The notes: generated from the sequence alone by a model not told the origin. Positions 7,766 through 17,296 are shown, counted from the stretch's first letter. The stretch is DNA of 64,000 bases from Alistipes sp. CAG:435 (GCA_000433355.1 FR893152.1:3919-67918), one strand, 5' to 3'. Numbers and translations: made by a program.

Positions 7766-10012
7766 ATGTCAGAAGAAATGAACATAGTCCGTGACCTCGC
7801 CGTGATCCTTATCTCGGCGGGAGTGTTCACAATAATATCCAAGGCACTCAAACAACCGCTAATCATCGGCTACATCCTCGCCGGTTTCTTGATCGGCCCG
7901 AACATCAGCTTCTTTCCGGGAATATCCAGCGAGGCGACCGTCCACCAATGGTCGGAGATCGGCATAATATTCCTGATGTTCGGCCTCGGCTTGGAGTTCA
8001 GTTTCAAGAAGTTGCTGAAGGTCGGCGGAAGCGCCATCGTCACTGCGGCCGTGAAGTTCATCGGAGTGTTCCTGATCGGATTTGTCACGGCCCAGGCCCT
8101 GTCCTGGAGCTTTATGGAAAGCGTTTTCCTCGGCGGTTTGCTGTCGATGTCCTCCACGATGGTCGTGCTGAAATCCTACGATGACCTCGGCTTGAAGAAC
8201 AAGCCGTACGCCGGAGTCGTGTTCGGAACCCTTGTGGTGGAAGACCTCATAGCGATCCTGTTGATGGTGCTGCTCTCGACAATGGCCGTCTCACAATCCT
8301 TCGCAGGCAAGGAGCTGATAATGAATATAGCGAAGCTCGTTTTCTTCCTGATTCTTTGGTTCCTCGTCGGAATCTACGTCATCCCTACCCTGCTGAAAAA
8401 GGCCAAGGAATATCTCAACGACGAGATTCTCCTGATTGTCAGTATCGGCCTCTGCTTCGGGATGGTCGCTCTGGCCACATCGGTCGGATTCTCATCCGCA
8501 CTCGGTGCCTTTGTTATGGGGTCCATCCTTGCAGAAACTTCTGAAAGCGAACACATTGACCACATCGTAGAGCCTATCAAGAACCTTTTCGGAGCCATAT
8601 TCTTTGTCTCTGTCGGAATGATGGTCGCTCCGTCAGTGATCGCCGAGCACTGGGCGATGATCCTGCTGCTCTCCGTGATCGTAATAATCAGCCACATCAT
8701 CTTCGCCGGAGCCGGCATCATCCTGACCGGCAACGGTTTGGACAACGCCGTCCACACAGGGTTCAGCCTCGCGCAGCTCGGAGAGTTCGGATTCATCATC
8801 GCCGGAGTCGGCTGCACCCTCGGCGTGATGAGGGATTTCATCTATCCGGTGATCATAGCGGTCTCCGTCATAACAACGTTCACGACTCCGTTTATAATAA
8901 AGCTGGCGGATCCATGCTATAATCTGTTAAACAAACGGTTACCGGCCAAATGGATCGACAGGCTCGCCCAGATGAACGACTCCGGCAAACAGACCGCCGC
9001 CGAGCACAACGAATGGAAAACGCTGCTGAACGCCTATTTCACACGCATCGTCCTCTATGGCGTGATCCTGATAGCGATCTACATAGGATCAAAGCTTTAT
9101 CTCAGACCTGCTGTAGAGAAATTTTCCCCAGAGCTAAGCGTGACCATACATAAGGTTATCGAGGTCGGAATAACCCTTGCGGCGATGCTCCCGTTCCTTT
9201 TCGGTCTCGGAGTCCATTCCGGCTCCATCAGCAAATCCGCCCCTAAACTCCTGAAAGAGAAGCCGAGTAACATCTGGCCGTTGATGGGGCTGATCTTCGC
9301 GCGCTCATTCCTTGCCGTGGGAATCGTACTGGCTGTGTTGTCGTCATATTTCCACCTCGCAGGCTGGACGGTTCTGGCAATCTTCTTCGCCGGCATAATA
9401 TTCATTCTCTTCGCCCGCCGGTCCATCCATAAATATTCAGCGTTGGAGATGCGTTTCCTTTCAAACTTCAATGAAAAGGAGGAGAATGAAAGGCGCAGCA
9501 AGCCGGTCGCTTCTTCCGTTAGCCAGAAACTCGCCGACTATGACGTTCACACAGAGACGCTTACCGTCTCCCAGAATTCCACCTACGCCGGAAAGGCTCT
9601 CAAGGATATTCCTTTCAGGGCAGAAACGGGGGCGAACATCATCAAAATCACCAGAGGGTCAATGAATATGATCGTTCCGTCCGGTGATGTGTCGCTGTTC
9701 CCGGGCGACCAGATGCTCGCCGTCGGCACATCCGCCCAACTCGAATCCTTGAGGAATATGATGGCGTGCGCCGTCGCTCCGGAAATTCAGGACTCTGGAA
9801 ATAGTTTCAAGATCGTGCCTGAGGCACTTACCGAGGAATCGTTCCTGACCGGAAAGACCCTACGCGGCACGAACCTCCGGAAATATCACTGTATGGTCAT
9901 CAGCGTGCTCAGGGGTTCAGAATTCATCACCAACCCGGAACCCGATTTCAGGTTCCAGGCCGGTGACACTGTCTGGATCGCCGGCAATCTGGCCGAGCTG
10001 GAGACCGTCTAG
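7766..10012 (+). CDS. Monovalent cation:proton antiporter-2 (CPA2/Kef-type) with two RCK_C domains
   Basis: The predicted protein has 748 residues. Residues 1-390 form the Na/H-exchanger core with about 12 helices; LAQLGEFGFIIAG and STMVVLKSYDDLG are typical of Kef/CPA2 proteins. A second block of four or five hydrophobic segments spans about 425-580. The cytoplasmic C-terminus holds two tandem RCK_C (TrkA-C) domains, with FPGDQMLAVGT and FQAGDTVWIAG, but no NAD-binding RCK_N. It probably exchanges K+ or Na+ for protons. The start at 7766 fits the promoter; an in-frame ATG at 7727 would leave almost no leader. Its stop overlaps that of the convergent lipoprotein gene. Confidence 0.9.
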   Translation: MSEEMNIVRDLAVILISAGVFTIISKALKQPLIIGYILAGFLIGPNISFFPGISSEATVHQWSEIGIIFLMFGLGLEFSFKKLLKVGGSAIVTAAVKFIGVFLIGFVTAQALSWSFMESVFLGGLLSMSSTMVVLKSYDDLGLKNKPYAGVVFGTLVVEDLIAILLMVLLSTMAVSQSFAGKELIMNIAKLVFFLILWFLVGIYVIPTLLKKAKEYLNDEILLIVSIGLCFGMVALATSVGFSSALGAFVMGSILAETSESEHIDHIVEPIKNLFGAIFFVSVGMMVAPSVIAEHWAMILLLSVIVIISHIIFAGAGIILTGNGLDNAVHTGFSLAQLGEFGFIIAGVGCTLGVMRDFIYPVIIAVSVITTFTTPFIIKLADPCYNLLNKRLPAKWIDRLAQMNDSGKQTAAEHNEWKTLLNAYFTRIVLYGVILIAIYIGSKLYLRPAVEKFSPELSVTIHKVIEVGITLAAMLPFLFGLGVHSGSISKSAPKLLKEKPSNIWPLMGLIFARSFLAVGIVLAVLSSYFHLAGWTVLAIFFAGIIFILFARRSIHKYSALEMRFLSNFNEKEENERRSKPVASSVSQKLADYDVHTETLTVSQNSTYAGKALKDIPFRAETGANIIKITRGSMNMIVPSGDVSLFPGDQMLAVGTSAQLESLRNMMACAVAPEIQDSGNSFKIVPEALTEESFLTGKTLRGTNLRKYHCMVISVLRGSEFITNPEPDFRFQAGDTVWIAGNLAELETV

Positions 10013-10839
10013 AACTTCACGAATTCAGGATTGAGATACGGTTTCAAGTCAATCCAGAAGACCGTAACCTCAATGATGCCTTCAGCGTAGCTCGCGATCT
10101 CGTAAGGCTGGTAGTACCAAGTCACTCCCGCGCCTGACACACCGCAATGTCCATTAGGAACCAGGCCTTCACTGAACATCACACTTTCATTAATGTCTTC
10201 AACTCCCCTGTCCAACGCAAGCTTGGACTTGATCAATTCCGTTACCGGAGCGACATAGCCAGGCTTGAACAATTCGTTTTCCGTCACGATCTCGCCAGTC
10301 TTCAGGTTGATGATGTCCGGAATCAGATAATGCATTCCGTGGGCTCCGCCAAGGTAGTTCTCGCTGTACACCTGGTAGGTCTGGAGATCCATGAACCCTT
10401 CCGCGAACTTTCCCTGAACGGTGTAGTACCAGTTGCAGGTCATCGCCGCGCTATAGTTATAGTCATAGTCTAATCCATTCTCCTTGGCGTAGGCGACAGC
10501 ATCGTCGTAGACACTTCCCGCCTCCCTCTGGTAGTTGGCAATCAACGTGTCCGACACGGCATCGGAAGCCTCCTCCACCGAAAAACCGTCATATTTCTCT
10601 CCGAAACAAGCCTTTACGATAGAGTTGTTGATCTTCTTCTTCAAAGCGTTACCGCCCTCGAAGCTCTTGTAGTACTCGACAGAATGAACTATCTGCACCG
10701 AAGCGGAGTCACTCTGCGCGAGCGTCTGCTCGTAAGTGTTGGCAAAAGTGGCGACCTCAGTCTCATTGTCAGAACAGGAAGCCAAGGTCAGGGTCAGGGC
10801 CATCGCGGCGATGGTGAATGGTAAAATTCTCTTATTCAT
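10009..10839 (-). CDS. DUF3298 (RsiV-like) lipoprotein
   Basis: A 276-residue protein with a lipoprotein signal peptide (LTLTLASC, acylated Cys about residue 22). The mature part contains a central segment followed by YLGGAHGMHYLIPDIINLKTGEIV, the hallmark of DUF3298, the fold also found in the extracellular part of anti-sigma factor RsiV. No transmembrane anti-sigma region is present, so it is a periplasmic or surface lipoprotein of unknown role. It stands alone between convergent and divergent neighbours. Confidence 0.82.
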   Translation of the reverse strand: MNKRILPFTIAAMALTLTLASCSDNETEVATFANTYEQTLAQSDSASVQIVHSVEYYKSFEGGNALKKKINNSIVKACFGEKYDGFSVEEASDAVSDTLIANYQREAGSVYDDAVAYAKENGLDYDYNYSAAMTCNWYYTVQGKFAEGFMDLQTYQVYSENYLGGAHGMHYLIPDIINLKTGEIVTENELFKPGYVAPVTELIKSKLALDRGVEDINESVMFSEGLVPNGHCGVSGAGVTWYYQPYEIASYAEGIIEVTVFWIDLKPYLNPEFVKF

Positions 10840-10890
10840 CTCAAATAGTATTTGATTTAAGACAAAGATAAATATTATTCTGTAATTTAC

Positions 10891-10898
10891 TAAATTTG
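10891..10898 (+). promoter_or_regulatory. -7 box for the NhaC-like/CDF operon
   Basis: TAAATTTG lies 9 nt before the ATG at 10908, giving a predicted leader of only a few bases. This excludes the in-frame ATG at 10896, which lies inside the box. Confidence 0.5.
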
Positions 10899-10907
10899 CA
10901 AAGTATT

Positions 10908-12200
10908 ATGGAACGAACTATCAACAGACTGAAAATGAACGGCTGGCTGGCGTTGAGTCCGCTGGCTGTGTTTTTGGTGACTTATCTGGCGTCGTCGCTG
11001 GTGGCTCACGACTTTTATAAGGTGCCGATCGCGTCGGCGTTTCTGATCGCGTCGGTCTATGCGATGCTGATCACGAAAGGGGCTGTGGCGGAAAGGATAA
11101 ACATATTCTCAAGCGGTGCTGGCAACAAGAATGTTCTGCTGATGATCTGGATATTCGTGATGGCGGGGGCGTTCGCGACCACGGCAAAGGCAATCGGGAG
11201 CGTGGAAGCGACTGTCAATCTGACGCTTACTGTTCTTCCGGGGAAATGGTTGCTGGCGGGACTGTTTCTGGCATCCTGCTTCATCTCGATGTCAATCGGC
11301 ACGAGTGTGGGAACGGTGGTGGCACTGGTTCCAATCGCCTCAGGACTGGCTGAACAATCCGGACTGTCTTTGGCGATGCTGACCGGCCTGATTGTGGGCG
11401 GAGCGTTTTTCGGTGACAATCTGTCTTTCATCTCAGACACGACAATCGCCTCGACCACGTCACAAGGCTGCTCGATGTCCGACAAGTTCAAGGCGAACAT
11501 CTGGATCTGCGGACCGGCGGCTCTGATAGTCACAGTCATCTACATCATCATCGGACTCAACCACGGAGCGACTCCAGAGATCGGAGAGATTGAATATGTC
11601 AAGCTCATTCCCTACCTGTCTGTCATTGTGTTGGCTCTGTGCGGACTGAATGTCCTGCTTGTACTCGGAATCGGCCTGCTGCTCAGCGCGGCGATCGGAT
11701 TCGTGAACGGAATGACCTGGCTCGGATTTCTCGGCAGTGTCGGGGACGGAATCGCCGGGATGGGCGAACTGATCATCGTGACAATGCTCTCGGGTGGAAT
11801 GCTGGAACTGATCCGGCACAATGGCGGTATCGATTTCATCATCAAAGGTTTGACTAAAGGCATCAAAGGCAAGCGAGGAGCTGAGTTCAGCATAGCCGGG
11901 CTTGTCGGGCTGTCGAATTTCTGCACGGCCAACAACACGATAGCGATTCTGACGACAGGTGACATCGCCCGCGACATCACCAAAAAATTCGGGCTTGATC
12001 CGAGGAAATCAGCAAGCCTTTTGGACACGTTCTCCTGCGTCGTACAGGGCATAATCCCTTACGGAGCGCAACTACTGATGGCTTCCGGATTCGCCGGGAT
12101 CTCCGCCGCGGCGATTATTCCTTGCCTCTACTACCCGTTCGTGCTGTGCGTAGTGGCTTGTTTCTCAATCATATTCAGACTTCCTAAACGTTACTCATAA
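10908..12200 (+). CDS. Na+/H+ antiporter NhaC-like protein
   Basis: A 430-residue inner-membrane protein with about 11 helices. The regions SIGTSVGTVVALVPIASGLA, GLIVGGAFFGDNLSFISDTT and FCTANNTIAI fit the NhaC/IT-superfamily antiporters, in which the paired half-helices carry the FGDNLSxISDTT motif. It likely exchanges sodium for protons or an organic anion pair. The stop and the next start overlap as TAATG, so it is translationally coupled to the CDF transporter, suggesting joint control of cations. Confidence 0.87.
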   Translation: MERTINRLKMNGWLALSPLAVFLVTYLASSLVAHDFYKVPIASAFLIASVYAMLITKGAVAERINIFSSGAGNKNVLLMIWIFVMAGAFATTAKAIGSVEATVNLTLTVLPGKWLLAGLFLASCFISMSIGTSVGTVVALVPIASGLAEQSGLSLAMLTGLIVGGAFFGDNLSFISDTTIASTTSQGCSMSDKFKANIWICGPAALIVTVIYIIIGLNHGATPEIGEIEYVKLIPYLSVIVLALCGLNVLLVLGIGLLLSAAIGFVNGMTWLGFLGSVGDGIAGMGELIIVTMLSGGMLELIRHNGGIDFIIKGLTKGIKGKRGAEFSIAGLVGLSNFCTANNTIAILTTGDIARDITKKFGLDPRKSASLLDTFSCVVQGIIPYGAQLLMASGFAGISAAAIIPCLYYPFVLCVVACFSIIFRLPKRYS

Positions 12201-13093
12201 TGGACAGGACCGCAAAGGTAACATTCGTGACACTGGTCGGATCAGTTGTCAACATCATTCTGACGGTTTTCAAGATCTTCGCCGGTGTTCTTGGACGCTC
12301 AACCGCGATGATAGCGGACGGAATCCATTCATTGTCAGACCTTCTGAGCGACATCGTCGTGATTGTGTTCGTGAAGATTTCAGCCAAGGGCCGGGACAAG
12401 GACCACGACTACGGGCACGGGAAGTTCGAGACTTTCGCCACACTGATAATCAGTCTGATGCTGATCGTCGTGGCTGTCAACCTGATGTCCGGCGGCATAA
12501 ACAAGATCCGCCAGATTCTGGATGGAGGAGAAGTAAGCTCTCCCGGAATGATCGCTCTTTGGTCAGCCGTAGCGTCAATAGTCCTGAAAGAAATCCTTTA
12601 CCATTACACGATCATCCAAGGAAAGGCTCTGAACAGCCCGATGATGATAGCCAACGCTTGGCATCACCGTTCAGATGCTTTCTCGTCCGTTGGCTCACTG
12701 CTCGGAATCGCGGGAGCCATATTCCTTGGTGACAAATTCGTCATTCTTGACCCGATCACAGGTTGCGTCATCAGCATATTCATACTTGTGATGGCGGTGA
12801 AGATGTCTGTGCCGGCTATCAAGGAACTTCTGGATGTGTCACTTCCGGACGATGTGGAGGAAAAGATCGAGGCCACGGCCAAATCCGTCAAAGGAGTGGT
12901 CGATCTTCACGAGCTGAAAACACGACGCGAAGGGCCGGGAATAATAATGGAAGGCCACCTTGTGCTGGATTCTGAGATATCACTGAAAGAGGCGCACGAC
13001 ATCTCCAAGAAAGTCGAGGCGGCCTTACGCAAGGAGTTTGGATCAGAGACACAGATTTCCCTGCATCTTGAGCCGGAGGACGACGCAGAGTAG
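12200..13093 (+). CDS. Cation diffusion facilitator (CDF) family metal exporter
   Basis: A 297-residue protein with six transmembrane helices and a C-terminal cytoplasmic ferredoxin-like domain. Metal-site motifs are seen in TM2 (ADGIHSLSDLLSD) and TM5 (HHRSDAFSS, the HxxxD pair), and DHDYGHGKFET follows TM2 as in FieF-type proteins. The HxxxD arrangement in TM5 is usual for Zn/Cd transporters. It exports Zn2+, Cd2+ or Fe2+ in exchange for protons. It is coupled to the preceding antiporter gene through a TAATG overlap and converges on the P1B ATPase gene 17 bp away. Confidence 0.9.
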   Translation: MDRTAKVTFVTLVGSVVNIILTVFKIFAGVLGRSTAMIADGIHSLSDLLSDIVVIVFVKISAKGRDKDHDYGHGKFETFATLIISLMLIVVAVNLMSGGINKIRQILDGGEVSSPGMIALWSAVASIVLKEILYHYTIIQGKALNSPMMIANAWHHRSDAFSSVGSLLGIAGAIFLGDKFVILDPITGCVISIFILVMAVKMSVPAIKELLDVSLPDDVEEKIEATAKSVKGVVDLHELKTRREGPGIIMEGHLVLDSEISLKEAHDISKKVEAALRKEFGSETQISLHLEPEDDAE

Positions 13094-13110
13094 GGGAATC
13101 CGAAATATTC

Positions 13111-14994
13111 CTAAACTTTCAGAGCGCGCATGGCGTTCAGGACGGCGAGGACGGTAACGCCGACATCGGCGAAGACGGCCATCCACATTGTGGCGATGCC
13201 AAGGACGGCAAGGACGAGGACGAGAAGTTTTATGAATATGGCGAAGAAGGTGTTCTCCCTTGCCAGACGGAGGGTCTTGCGGGCGATCCTCACGCCAAGG
13301 GCTATCTTTGACGGCTTGTCATCCATCAAGACCACATCGGCGGCCTCTATCGCCGCGTCGGATCCCAGACCACCCATCGCAATTCCGAGATCGGCTCTTG
13401 CGAGCACAGGAGCGTCGTTGATGCCGTCACCCACAAAGGCGAGCGTCTTTCCGGACGGCTTATTTTTTAGAAGTTTCTCTAACTCAGAAACTTTATCGGC
13501 CGGCAGCAGTTCGGCGTGGAACTCGTCAAGCCCGATGGCCGAGGCGACATATTCACCGGCCTCACGCTTGTCTCCGGTGAGCATCACAGTCTTTGTGACG
13601 CCTTCGGCCTTGAGAGCCTTGATCGCATCGGCGGAATCAGCCTTGATTCTGTCAGAGACCACAATGTGTCCGACGTATGTACCATCGACGCTGACGTGTA
13701 CGATCGTGCCGTTCTTCTCACAAGGTTTCCACTTCGCTCCGACCGCGTCCATCATCTTGGTGTTGCCCACGCAGACGGTCTTTCCGTTCACCACAGCGCG
13801 TACTCCGTGACCGGCGATCTCCTCGACATTTTTGACCGAGCATCCATCGGCCTCGTCAGGATAAGCGTTCTTAAGTGAGATTGCTATCGGGTGTGACGAA
13901 TATCTCTCCACGTGTGCCGCAAGATGCAGAAGTTCCTTCTCATCAATCGTTTCCGGATGCACGGCGGTCACATCGAACACGCCTTCGGTAAGTGTGCCGG
14001 TCTTGTCAAAGACAACCGTTCCGACTTTGGCCAAAGCCTCAAGATAGTTGGAACCTTTGATCAGGATTCCTTTGGATGACGCTCCGCCGATGCCACCGAA
14101 GAATGAGAGCGGAACGGAAATCACAAGGGCGCACGGACAGGAGACGATCAGGAATGTCAGAGCCCTGTAGAGCCAGGTGGCGAATGTTCCGCCGAAATCA
14201 CCGGAGAGGACTGGCGGGATGAAAGCCAGCACCAATGCGGCGATCACGACAACCGGGGTGTAGATCTTTGCGAACCTTGAGATGAAGCTTTCGCTCTTGG
14301 ACTTGTTCTCGGAAGCGTTCTCGACAAGGTCAAGGATCTTGGATGCGGTTGACTCACCGAAAGCCTTCGTGACTTTCGCGCGGATGACTCCGGTAAGGTT
14401 CACGCAACCAGAGATAATGTCATCGTCTTTAGATATGCTCCGTGGAACGCTTTCTCCGGTCAGGGCCACGGTGTTAAGGCTTGAGGTTCCTTCGAGGACT
14501 ACTCCGTCCATCGGGACTTTCTCGCCCGGTTTTACTACGATTGTCTCTCCGACCTTGACTTCTTCTGGATTGACTGTCAAGACTTTCCCGTCACGTTCAA
14601 CATTGGCCGTGTCCGGTCTTATGTCCATCAATGCCGAGATTGACTTGCGGCTCCGGCCTTCGGCTATGTCCTCGAAAAGTTCTCCGACCTGGAAGAACAG
14701 CATCACGAAGACCGCCTCCGGAAACTGTGTCTCAGCTCCTGGAAGGAATCCGATGCAGAGCGCGCCGATGGTGGCGATGCTCATCAAGAAGTCCTCATCG
14801 AAAAAGTCGCCTTTGAGGATATTCTCTCCGGCTTCAAGCAAGGTGTCGTAACCGGCGATGAGATAAGGGATTAAATAAACAAGGAGAAGCTGCCAGACGC
14901 TGAGGTCGCACTTCTTCTCGACCAAGACTGCCACGCCAAGCAGGGTGGCTGAAAGAATGATTCTCGCGAATCTGATTTTGTTTTCCTTTTCCAT
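13111..14994 (-). CDS. Heavy-metal translocating P-type ATPase (P1B, Zn/Cd type)
   Basis: A 627-residue ion pump. Key motifs: metal-binding SCPCAL in TM6 (about residue 286), phosphorylation site DKTGTLTEG (Asp about 328), SSHPIA of the P1B HP locus, TGES of the actuator domain, and GDGINDAPVLA of the hinge. CPC together with the C-terminal DVGVTVLAVLNAMRAL helix (Asp near the end) is typical of ZntA-type Zn/Cd/Pb exporters. There is no N-terminal heavy-metal-associated domain, so it is a short form. It is divergent from a Fur-family regulator, with a large palindrome in between, suggesting metal-responsive control. Confidence 0.92.
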   Translation of the reverse strand: MEKENKIRFARIILSATLLGVAVLVEKKCDLSVWQLLLVYLIPYLIAGYDTLLEAGENILKGDFFDEDFLMSIATIGALCIGFLPGAETQFPEAVFVMLFFQVGELFEDIAEGRSRKSISALMDIRPDTANVERDGKVLTVNPEEVKVGETIVVKPGEKVPMDGVVLEGTSSLNTVALTGESVPRSISKDDDIISGCVNLTGVIRAKVTKAFGESTASKILDLVENASENKSKSESFISRFAKIYTPVVVIAALVLAFIPPVLSGDFGGTFATWLYRALTFLIVSCPCALVISVPLSFFGGIGGASSKGILIKGSNYLEALAKVGTVVFDKTGTLTEGVFDVTAVHPETIDEKELLHLAAHVERYSSHPIAISLKNAYPDEADGCSVKNVEEIAGHGVRAVVNGKTVCVGNTKMMDAVGAKWKPCEKNGTIVHVSVDGTYVGHIVVSDRIKADSADAIKALKAEGVTKTVMLTGDKREAGEYVASAIGLDEFHAELLPADKVSELEKLLKNKPSGKTLAFVGDGINDAPVLARADLGIAMGGLGSDAAIEAADVVLMDDKPSKIALGVRIARKTLRLARENTFFAIFIKLLVLVLAVLGIATMWMAVFADVGVTVLAVLNAMRALKV

Positions 14995-15044
14995 ATTCTT
15001 TCTTTGACTTTGATTTCAACGGTGCAAAGGTCGATAATCATTTC

Positions 15045-15091
15045 TGCAACTTGGTTGCAAATTTTGGTTTGGTCAAACCAAAATTTGCAAC
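15045..15091. promoter_or_regulatory. Nested palindromic operator between P1B ATPase and Fur-family genes
   Basis: Two overlapping dyads are seen. TGCAAC-TTG-GTTGCA spans 15045-15059. A perfect 17-nt-arm inverted repeat spans 15054-15091, with arms GTTGCAAATTTTGGTTT and its complement around GGTC. The shared half-site GTTGCAA fits a dimeric Fur-family regulator. The site is about 60-100 bp upstream of the ATPase start. No T-run follows either arm, so an operator is more likely than a terminator. Confidence 0.6.
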
Positions 15092-15209
15092 ATATACCCC
15101 CCTGCACCCCCTTTGGAGGATTTCGGTCTATGGCCGGTCGGCAGAAGCCGACTTGTCGCTTCGCTCCTGTCATTCTATCGAACGGAATACAATACTTCAA
15201 AAAATTAAG

Positions 15210-15217
15210 TAAATTTG
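15210..15217 (+). promoter_or_regulatory. -7 box for the Fur-family gene
   Basis: TAAATTTG lies 30 nt before the ATG at 15248. AGGAG sits 5 nt before that ATG as a ribosome-binding site, stronger than most in this window. Confidence 0.5.
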
Positions 15218-15247
15218 CGATGCGTAATATAAAAACAGATAGGAGAT

Positions 15248-15682
15248 ATGCCGAACATAGACCTGACAGAATTGCTTGAGAGGCACGGGGTGAAAACCAC
15301 GGCCAACAGGCTGATTGTGGCAAAGGCGCTCCTTACCGAGGGCCGTCCGCTGAGCCTTATGGAGCTGGAGGACAAGATCGGCACGATCGACAAGTCTGGA
15401 ATATTCAGAAGCCTCACGCTGTTCAAGGAGCACCACCTCGTGCACGCGATCGAGGACGGCGGCGACGGCACCCGCTACGAGCTCTGCCTGAGCCACGACT
15501 CAGCGCGCGACGAGGACGCGCACGTGCATTTTTTCTGCGAGAAGTGCCACCGCACCTTCTGCCTTGAGGACATCCACATCCCCCCTGTGACGCTCCCGGC
15601 GGGATATTCAGAAACCACGGCGAACTACCTTATTAAAGGAATATGCCCGCAATGCTCGGAGGACGGCTATGGCGAACAGTAA
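15248..15682 (+). CDS. Fur-family metalloregulator (Zur-like)
   Basis: A 144-residue repressor with a winged-helix N-terminus (LLERHGVKTTANRLIVAKAL) and the dimer/metal domain HVHFFCEKCHRTFCLEDI. Two CxxC pairs (CEKC, CPQC) form the structural zinc site, and the His cluster around HVHFF forms the regulatory site. The divergent zinc/cadmium-type ATPase makes a zinc or heavy-metal sensor the best guess over an iron sensor. Its stop overlaps the following EamA gene by 14 nt, so the two are cotranscribed. Confidence 0.85.
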   Translation: MPNIDLTELLERHGVKTTANRLIVAKALLTEGRPLSLMELEDKIGTIDKSGIFRSLTLFKEHHLVHAIEDGGDGTRYELCLSHDSARDEDAHVHFFCEKCHRTFCLEDIHIPPVTLPAGYSETTANYLIKGICPQCSEDGYGEQ

Positions 15683-16622
15683 TCGGAATGGAATGGCGGG
15701 CGGCAATCTGAAAGGGCATCTGGCACTGCTTGCGGCCTACACGATCTTCGGCGTCAACATCGTACTGACAAAGGACATCTCCAATTCGGCGGTTGTCTCC
15801 CCTATCGCATTGTTCACGCTGAGAGCCATCGGAGCGTCAGCTTTGTTCTGGCTGATCTCATTGTTCACGCCTAAAGAGAAAGTCCCGATCAAAGATCTGA
15901 TACAGATTGCGTTGGCATCCATATTCGGTCTGTTCATCACCCAATACACGTTCCTCAAAGGCATCACGATGGCCACGACCATAGACGCGTCCATCATCGG
16001 AACACTCGGCCCGATCTTCACCATGTTCTTCGCACTCATATTCGTAAAAGAGCCTATCACCGCGAAGAAGGCCGCCGGAGTAGGAATCAGCTTCATCGGA
16101 ATCATATTCCTGATATTCAATTCCGTACATAGTCACAATGGGATCGAGGCCACGCAGCCTTTAGGGTTTATTCTGCTGTTCCTGAACAGCATCAGCTTCT
16201 CGCTGTACCTCGGAGCGTTCAGGCCGCTGATCCAAAGATATTCAGTGATCACTTTTATGAAGTGGATGTTCCTGTTCTCGCTTCTGATGTCGCTGCCGCT
16301 GTCTTTTGAGGATCTGCTCCACACCGACTACGCCGCCATCAAGTTGCCGCAAGCCCTTGAGATAGGCTATCTTATCTTCTTTGCCACCTTTGTCGCATAC
16401 TTTCTGATTCCGGTCGGCCAGAAAAGCGTCCGCCCGACCATCGTGGCGATGTACACCTACCTTCAGCCGATTCTGGCCTGCCTGCTCAGCGTCATCGGCG
16501 GGATGGACACGATGACCTGGCAGAAAATAGTAGCCATCATTATGGTTTTCAGCGGAGTGGCAGTCGTCAACCGGAGCCGCGCCGCTTCACACAATCAAAG
16601 TCTCAAACATTTAAATCCATGA
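15669..16622 (+). CDS. EamA/DMT superfamily transporter
   Basis: A 317-residue inner-membrane protein with ten hydrophobic segments arranged as two EamA repeats, the first around residues 17-150 and the second around 160-300. ASIIGTLGPIFTMFFALIFVKEPIT and RPTIVAMYTYLQPILACLLSV are the characteristic ends of each repeat. Members move amino acids, nucleobases or metabolites; the substrate is not evident. The gene overlaps the Fur-family gene upstream and the nitroreductase downstream (ATGA), so the three form one transcription unit. Confidence 0.88.
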   Translation: MANSNRNGMAGGNLKGHLALLAAYTIFGVNIVLTKDISNSAVVSPIALFTLRAIGASALFWLISLFTPKEKVPIKDLIQIALASIFGLFITQYTFLKGITMATTIDASIIGTLGPIFTMFFALIFVKEPITAKKAAGVGISFIGIIFLIFNSVHSHNGIEATQPLGFILLFLNSISFSLYLGAFRPLIQRYSVITFMKWMFLFSLLMSLPLSFEDLLHTDYAAIKLPQALEIGYLIFFATFVAYFLIPVGQKSVRPTIVAMYTYLQPILACLLSVIGGMDTMTWQKIVAIIMVFSGVAVVNRSRAASHNQSLKHLNP

Positions 16623-17254
16623 ATATGAAAAAGATCATCCTTGCTTTGGCAGCCGCCGCGCTGGCCACTTCCGCACTCGCCCAGGAAGTCATCAAGCTTC
16701 CGCAGCCTGACAAGAATGTGTCGATGACTCTCTATCAGGCTCTTCAGCAAAGAGCCTCTGTCCGTGAATATTCTGACGCACAGATCAGTGACGCGTCTCT
16801 GTCCCGGTTGCTATGGGCCGCATGCGGAGTGAACCGTGAGGACGGAAGGCTGACCGTACCATCAGCCATGAACACACAGGAGGAAAGTGTCTATGTATGC
16901 CGGGCTGACGGCGCATGGCTCTTCAACGCCCAGGAAAACATCTTGACGAAGGTTTCCGGAAAGGACATCCGCTCGGATCTGGCTGGTCGTCAGGCATCTG
17001 TGGCAAAAGCTCCTTTGTTTCTCGTGATTGTCTGCGACTTGAACAAGTACAAGTTCCGCGATGAGAAAACCGCAATTTTCGGAGCCATCGACGCCGGCTA
17101 TGTATCCCAGAACATCTGCCTTGCCTGCGAGGCTCTCGGACTGGCCACAGTTCCGCGTGGAAGCATGAACCACGATGCTGTCAAAACCGCCCTTGGCCTC
17201 AAGGAAGGACAGGAACTTTTGCTGAACCATCCTGTTGGATACGAGAAAAAGTAA
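16619..17254 (+). CDS. Secreted nitroreductase-family flavoprotein (SagB/ThcOx-like)
   Basis: A 211-residue protein with an N-terminal signal peptide ending near ALA-QEV. The mature part matches the nitroreductase fold: LQQRASVREYSD at the FMN phosphate site, LLWAACGVN, and VSQNICLACEALGLATVPRG toward the C-terminus. It should bind FMN and act as an NAD(P)H-dependent or thiazole-oxidase-type oxidoreductase. An exported member is less usual. The start overlaps the EamA stop as ATGA; the ATG two codons downstream (ATGAATATGAAA) is an equally good start. Confidence 0.83.
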   Translation: MNMKKIILALAAAALATSALAQEVIKLPQPDKNVSMTLYQALQQRASVREYSDAQISDASLSRLLWAACGVNREDGRLTVPSAMNTQEESVYVCRADGAWLFNAQENILTKVSGKDIRSDLAGRQASVAKAPLFLVIVCDLNKYKFRDEKTAIFGAIDAGYVSQNICLACEALGLATVPRGSMNHDAVKTALGLKEGQELLLNHPVGYEKK

Positions 17255-17296
17255 CCCATTGTAGAAATGTTTTAAATATTTATTAATAGATAAATA

